Origin: an uncultured Lachnospiraceae bacterium
Lineage (GTDB): Bacteria > Bacillota > Clostridia > Lachnospirales > Lachnospiraceae
DNA: 64,000 nt
NCBI GenBank assembly: GCA_947631665.1
Contig: CANRMF010000003.1
Location: 1-64,000, forward strand
Direction of reading: 5' to 3'
Shown: positions 61,503 to 64,000 of the stretch, in pieces
Layout: the number at the start of each line of letters is the position of its first letter
How positions within the stretch are numbered: the stretch's first letter is position 1
Notes under the pieces: model-generated
Told to the model about the DNA's origin: nothing
Databases searched by the model: none
The model's input: the letters and a program-made list of their open reading frames with translations, nothing else
Made by a program: the position numbers and the translations under genes

Positions 61503-62717
61503 TTATAAGTTTTTAATTCTGTCAATTGCCTTTAAAGTATTTTCATAAGAGCCGAATGCTGTCAGTCGGAAGTATCCTTCACCGCTTGGCCCAAAGCCTG
61601 AACCCGGAGTACCTACAATGCTGGCGCCCTCCAGTAAGTGGTCAAAGAAATCCCATGAAGACATACCCTGCGGTGTTTCAAGCCAGACATATGGCGCATT
61701 CACGCCGCCGCTGACTGTGTATCCTGCCTGCTTCAGACCATCAATAATAATCTTTGCATTGTTCATGTAATAAGCGACCTGCTCTTTGGTCTGTTTCTGT
61801 CCCTCTTTCGTGTAGACAGCCTCGCCTGCCCTCTGAATAATATAAGGAGCGCCGTTAAATTTAGTGCCATGCCGCCTTGCCCAGAGCGCATTGAGTTTCA
61901 CGCCGTCAGACTCCAATTCTTTTGGAACAACGGTAAATCCAAGACGGGTTCCCGTAAATCCGGCGTTTTTGGAGAAACTGCGCAGTTCAATCGCGCAGGT
62001 TTTTGCGCCGTCGCACTCATAAATGGTGTGCGGCACATTGTCTTCTGAAATATATGCCTCGTAAGCCGCGTCATAAATAATGACTGCGCCTACCTGATTT
62101 GCATAGTCCACCCACTTCTGCAGTTCATCTTTTGTAATCGTAGAACCGGTCGGATTGTTCGGGAAGCACAGATAAATGATATCCGGCGTTTCCTTTGGAA
62201 GTTCCGGCGCGAAGTTGTTTTCTTTGGTACATGGCATATAGATGACATTGCTCCAGCTCTCAGAAGCCTTGATATATTCTCCGGTTCTGCCTGCCATGAC
62301 ATTCGTATCAACATAGACCGGGTAGACCGGATCGCAGACTGCAATCCGATTGTTTTCACTGAAAATTTCTCCAATGTTGCCGGAGTCGCATTTCGCGCCG
62401 TCACTGATAAAAATTTCGTCTAATGCGATATCGACGCCTCTTTCCTTGTAATCGTGTTCCCTGATTGCTGAACGCAAAAATTCATAGCCCAAATCCGGCG
62501 CGTAGCCCCGAAACGTCTCTGCTACCGCCATCTCGTCCACTGCCTTATGCAATGCTTCAATCACTGCAGGACAAAGCGGCTGCGTAACGTCGCCGATACC
62601 TAAACTGATGACTTCCTTCTCCGGATTTGCCTCCTTGTAAGCAGCCACCTTCTTTGCAATATTGGAAAATAAGTAACTTCCCTGAAGTTTTAAATAGTTT
62701 CTGTTAATCTCATACAT
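61503..62717 (-). CDS. dapL: LL-diaminopimelate aminotransferase
   Basis: The 404-residue class I PLP aminotransferase converts tetrahydrodipicolinate straight to LL-diaminopimelate for lysine and peptidoglycan synthesis. Features are [26 protein letters not shown], the PLP lysine in [15 protein letters not shown] and FFRL-like [11 protein letters not shown] at the end. The length fits the DapL family (about 400-411). The ATG at 62717 is preceded by AGGAGG. Confidence 0.95.
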   Translation of the reverse strand: MYEINRNYLKLQGSYLFSNIAKKVAAYKEANPEKEVISLGIGDVTQPLCPAVIEALHKAVDEMAVAETFRGYAPDLGYEFLRSAIREHDYKERGVDIALDEIFISDGAKCDSGNIGEIFSENNRIAVCDPVYPVYVDTNVMAGRTGEYIKASESWSNVIYMPCTKENNFAPELPKETPDIIYLCFPNNPTGSTITKDELQKWVDYANQVGAVIIYDAAYEAYISEDNVPHTIYECDGAKTCAIELRSFSKNAGFTGTRLGFTVVPKELESDGVKLNALWARRHGTKFNGAPYIIQRAGEAVYTKEGQKQTKEQVAYYMNNAKIIIDGLKQAGYTVSGGVNAPYVWLETPQGMSSWDFFDHLLEGASIVGTPGSGFGPSGEGYFRLTAFGSYENTLKAIDRIKNL

Positions 62718-62791
62718 ATATTCTGTCCTCCTTTAGTTAAAAACAGCATGAGGGAATATCCCATAAAGGATACTCCCCAATCCTGTCATCA

Positions 62792-63343
62792 TTATTCCTG
62801 ATACATAATCGTAAGAATCATACTGGCGGTCTCAACCATATTTCTTCCGCTGTCCATCGCGGATTTCTGTATATAGCGATGCGCCTCATTTTCTGACATA
62901 TGGTTCATATTCATCAGAACCTTTTTTGCTTCTTCAATGATGTGTTTTTCCTCCGGCGAACGCTGTCCGGGTTTATGCTTTGCCTTGTTCTCCACTGCGT
63001 AGAGGTTGGTATCCATCATCTCTACGGAATTGAGTAAATCACGCACCTTTAAAGGCATCTCAAGCATCGCGATACCGGGTTCTTCTTCCATGCCTTCTTT
63101 GCTTCTGGAAGTAAGCAGCAATAATTCAAAATGTCTTTCAACATTTTCATAAATGTCTTTATAAGACATATCCGGAAGCCTGTAACCGCTTATAATAATA
63201 CCTGTTCCTAAAATGTCCGCCATCTGAATGGCCTTCGCCCCACTGGTGCAACTGACTACATTGCTGTAACCGTTGCGAACCAGCAGATTTTTAATAGAAC
63301 GGGCGTCCTCCAATTTAGGAAACGCAACAATAATCCCAGCCAA
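62792..63343 (-). CDS. ANTAR-domain RNA-binding regulator with degenerate receiver
   Basis: The 183-residue protein has a receiver-like fold (1 to about 115) and a C-terminal ANTAR domain (EEKHIIEEAKKVLMNMNHMS...AHRYIQKSAMD, about 130-180). ANTAR proteins bind paired hairpins in nascent RNA and prevent termination. The phospho-acceptor Asp at the end of strand 3 is replaced (IIISGYRLPD), and the conserved Lys of the KP motif reads MP, so classic phosphorylation is unlikely. It lies 29 bp after glnA and is probably part of nitrogen control. Confidence 0.88.
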   Translation of the reverse strand: MAGIIVAFPKLEDARSIKNLLVRNGYSNVVSCTSGAKAIQMADILGTGIIISGYRLPDMSYKDIYENVERHFELLLLTSRSKEGMEEEPGIAMLEMPLKVRDLLNSVEMMDTNLYAVENKAKHKPGQRSPEEKHIIEEAKKVLMNMNHMSENEAHRYIQKSAMDSGRNMVETASMILTIMYQE

Positions 63344-63372
63344 TTTTTTTCCTCCGAACGTCTGTCAGATTT

Positions 63373-64000
63373 TTATATATTTCCTAAATATCTGTCAATC
63401 TCCCAGTCGGTTACCTGAGAAGTATATTCCATCCACTCGTTTTCCTTTGCGCGGACATATTTCTTGAATACTTCTTTTCCTAAAACGCCTTTGACAAACT
63501 CAGATTTTTTCATTTCCTGAATTGCTTCATATAAATTCTTCGGAAGATTTTCAATGTTTGCCTCCTCGCGCTCCTCCTCTGTCATTTCAAAGATGTCTTT
63601 CTGAATACTTTCTACCGGCGTCAGACCTCTCTTGATACCGTCTAAGCCTGCTGCAAGACATACTGCAATAGCAAGGTATGGGTTGCATGAGCAGTCCGGA
63701 CAACGAAGCTCAATTCTGGTTCCCGCGCCTCTTGCGGCAGGAATACGAATAAGCGGACTTCTGTTAGTCGCAGACCATGCGATATAAGTCGGCGCTTCAT
63801 ATCCCGGCACCAGTCTTTTGTAAGAGTTGACAATCGGGTTTGTGATTGCTGTAATAGAACGCATATGCTCCATCAGTCCGGCAATAAAACTATATGCAAT
63901 ACCGGACAGTCCTCTCTCGTCCGATTCGTCTGCAAAGACATTGTTTCCGTCCTTGTCTGCCAAAGACATATTGATGTGCATACCGGAACCGCATACGCCG
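63373..64000 (-). CDS. glnA: glutamine synthetase type I, 3' part
   Basis: The frame enters from the right edge and gives at least 208 C-terminal residues of about 440. Visible are GSGMHINMSL, ITNPIVNSYKRLVPGYEAP, RSPLIRIPAARGAGTRIELRCPDCSCNPYLA and GLDGIKRGL, the ATP/glutamate-site motifs of GS-I. It condenses glutamate with ammonia. The Tyr adenylylation site of beta-type enzymes is not obvious, which fits the feedback-inhibited alpha type of Firmicutes. The ORF track Met at 63981 is internal, not the start. Confidence 0.93.
   Translation of the reverse strand, partial: GVCGSGMHINMSLADKDGNNVFADESDERGLSGIAYSFIAGLMEHMRSITAITNPIVNSYKRLVPGYEAPTYIAWSATNRSPLIRIPAARGAGTRIELRCPDCSCNPYLAIAVCLAAGLDGIKRGLTPVESIQKDIFEMTEEEREEANIENLPKNLYEAIQEMKKSEFVKGVLGKEVFKKYVRAKENEWMEYTSQVTDWEIDRYLGNI

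Overview
The window reads as a low-to-mid GC chromosome segment from an anaerobic Firmicute, most likely a Lachnospiraceae-type gut Clostridium. This is inferred from the gene set: a CBS/DRTGG-type Mn-pyrophosphatase, PyrDB/PyrK, single-chain PurL, a GatCAB operon, LL-diaminopimelate aminotransferase, an ANTAR regulator beside glutamine synthetase, strong AGGAGG ribosome sites and T/E-rich secreted proteins with lysine-rich C-terminal domains. No species can be named from sequence alone. Nearly all genes lie on the minus strand; the plus strand carries an AbiEi-like gene, a methyltransferase, a DegV protein, a PRTase-like gene and fragments.

Layout. 0-8 kb: orphan AbiEi-type antitoxin with a stub of its partner, a PurF paralogue lacking the catalytic Cys, a methyltransferase, pyrophosphatase, SNF transporter, HTH regulator, two tiny ORFs and tRNA-Trp(CCA). 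8-16 kb: AI-2E-type permease, radA, an HMA metal-binding protein, a hypothetical, clpC and an anchored protein with an acidic repetitive tail. 16-20 kb: purE-purM-purN-purD. 20-31 kb: pyrC-pyrF-pyrK-pyrD-GT2-pyrE-vanZ-hypothetical-M29 peptidase, preceded by two polytopic membrane proteins. 32-40 kb: degV, a DUF308 protein, purL, and a TIGR03915/TIGR03916-like putative DNA-metabolism pair. 40-45 kb: an IS30-like transposase remnant, a secreted double nitrilase and a secreted GH25 lysozyme. 44-49 kb: coaBC-panD-panC-panB-DUF2520, an almost complete pantothenate/CoA branch. 49-57 kb: trigger-factor-like lipoprotein, purF-purB and gatC-gatA-gatB. 57-61 kb: a PRTase gene whose 3' end is duplicated 1.25 kb away around a decayed cassette, then an ECF sigma factor with a DUF4179 partner. 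61-64 kb: a 75-bp repeat array, dapL, an ANTAR regulator and the 3' part of glnA.

Metabolic reading. De novo purine synthesis is spread over three loci (purEMND, purL, purFB) and UMP synthesis is one long operon. The pan genes lack a classical panE but carry a DUF2520 reductase in its place. Promoters of the pyr and purFB operons sit inside the terminators of their upstream neighbours.

Unexplained structure. The least conventional signals are non-coding: (i) three short tandem arrays (22, 24 and 21 bp) that begin in the last codons of a gene and run past its stop (HTH gene, purE, ECF sigma); (ii) an array of 75-bp units, each with a palindrome, next to the sigma operon; (iii) a dispersed intergenic repeat sharing GTATGGCTGAAT, part of which forms a fold-back element between coaBC and panD; (iv) a duplicated promoter/leader before purL with a possible 8-codon ORF in each copy. 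All family names come from reading motifs by eye; no database search was run.
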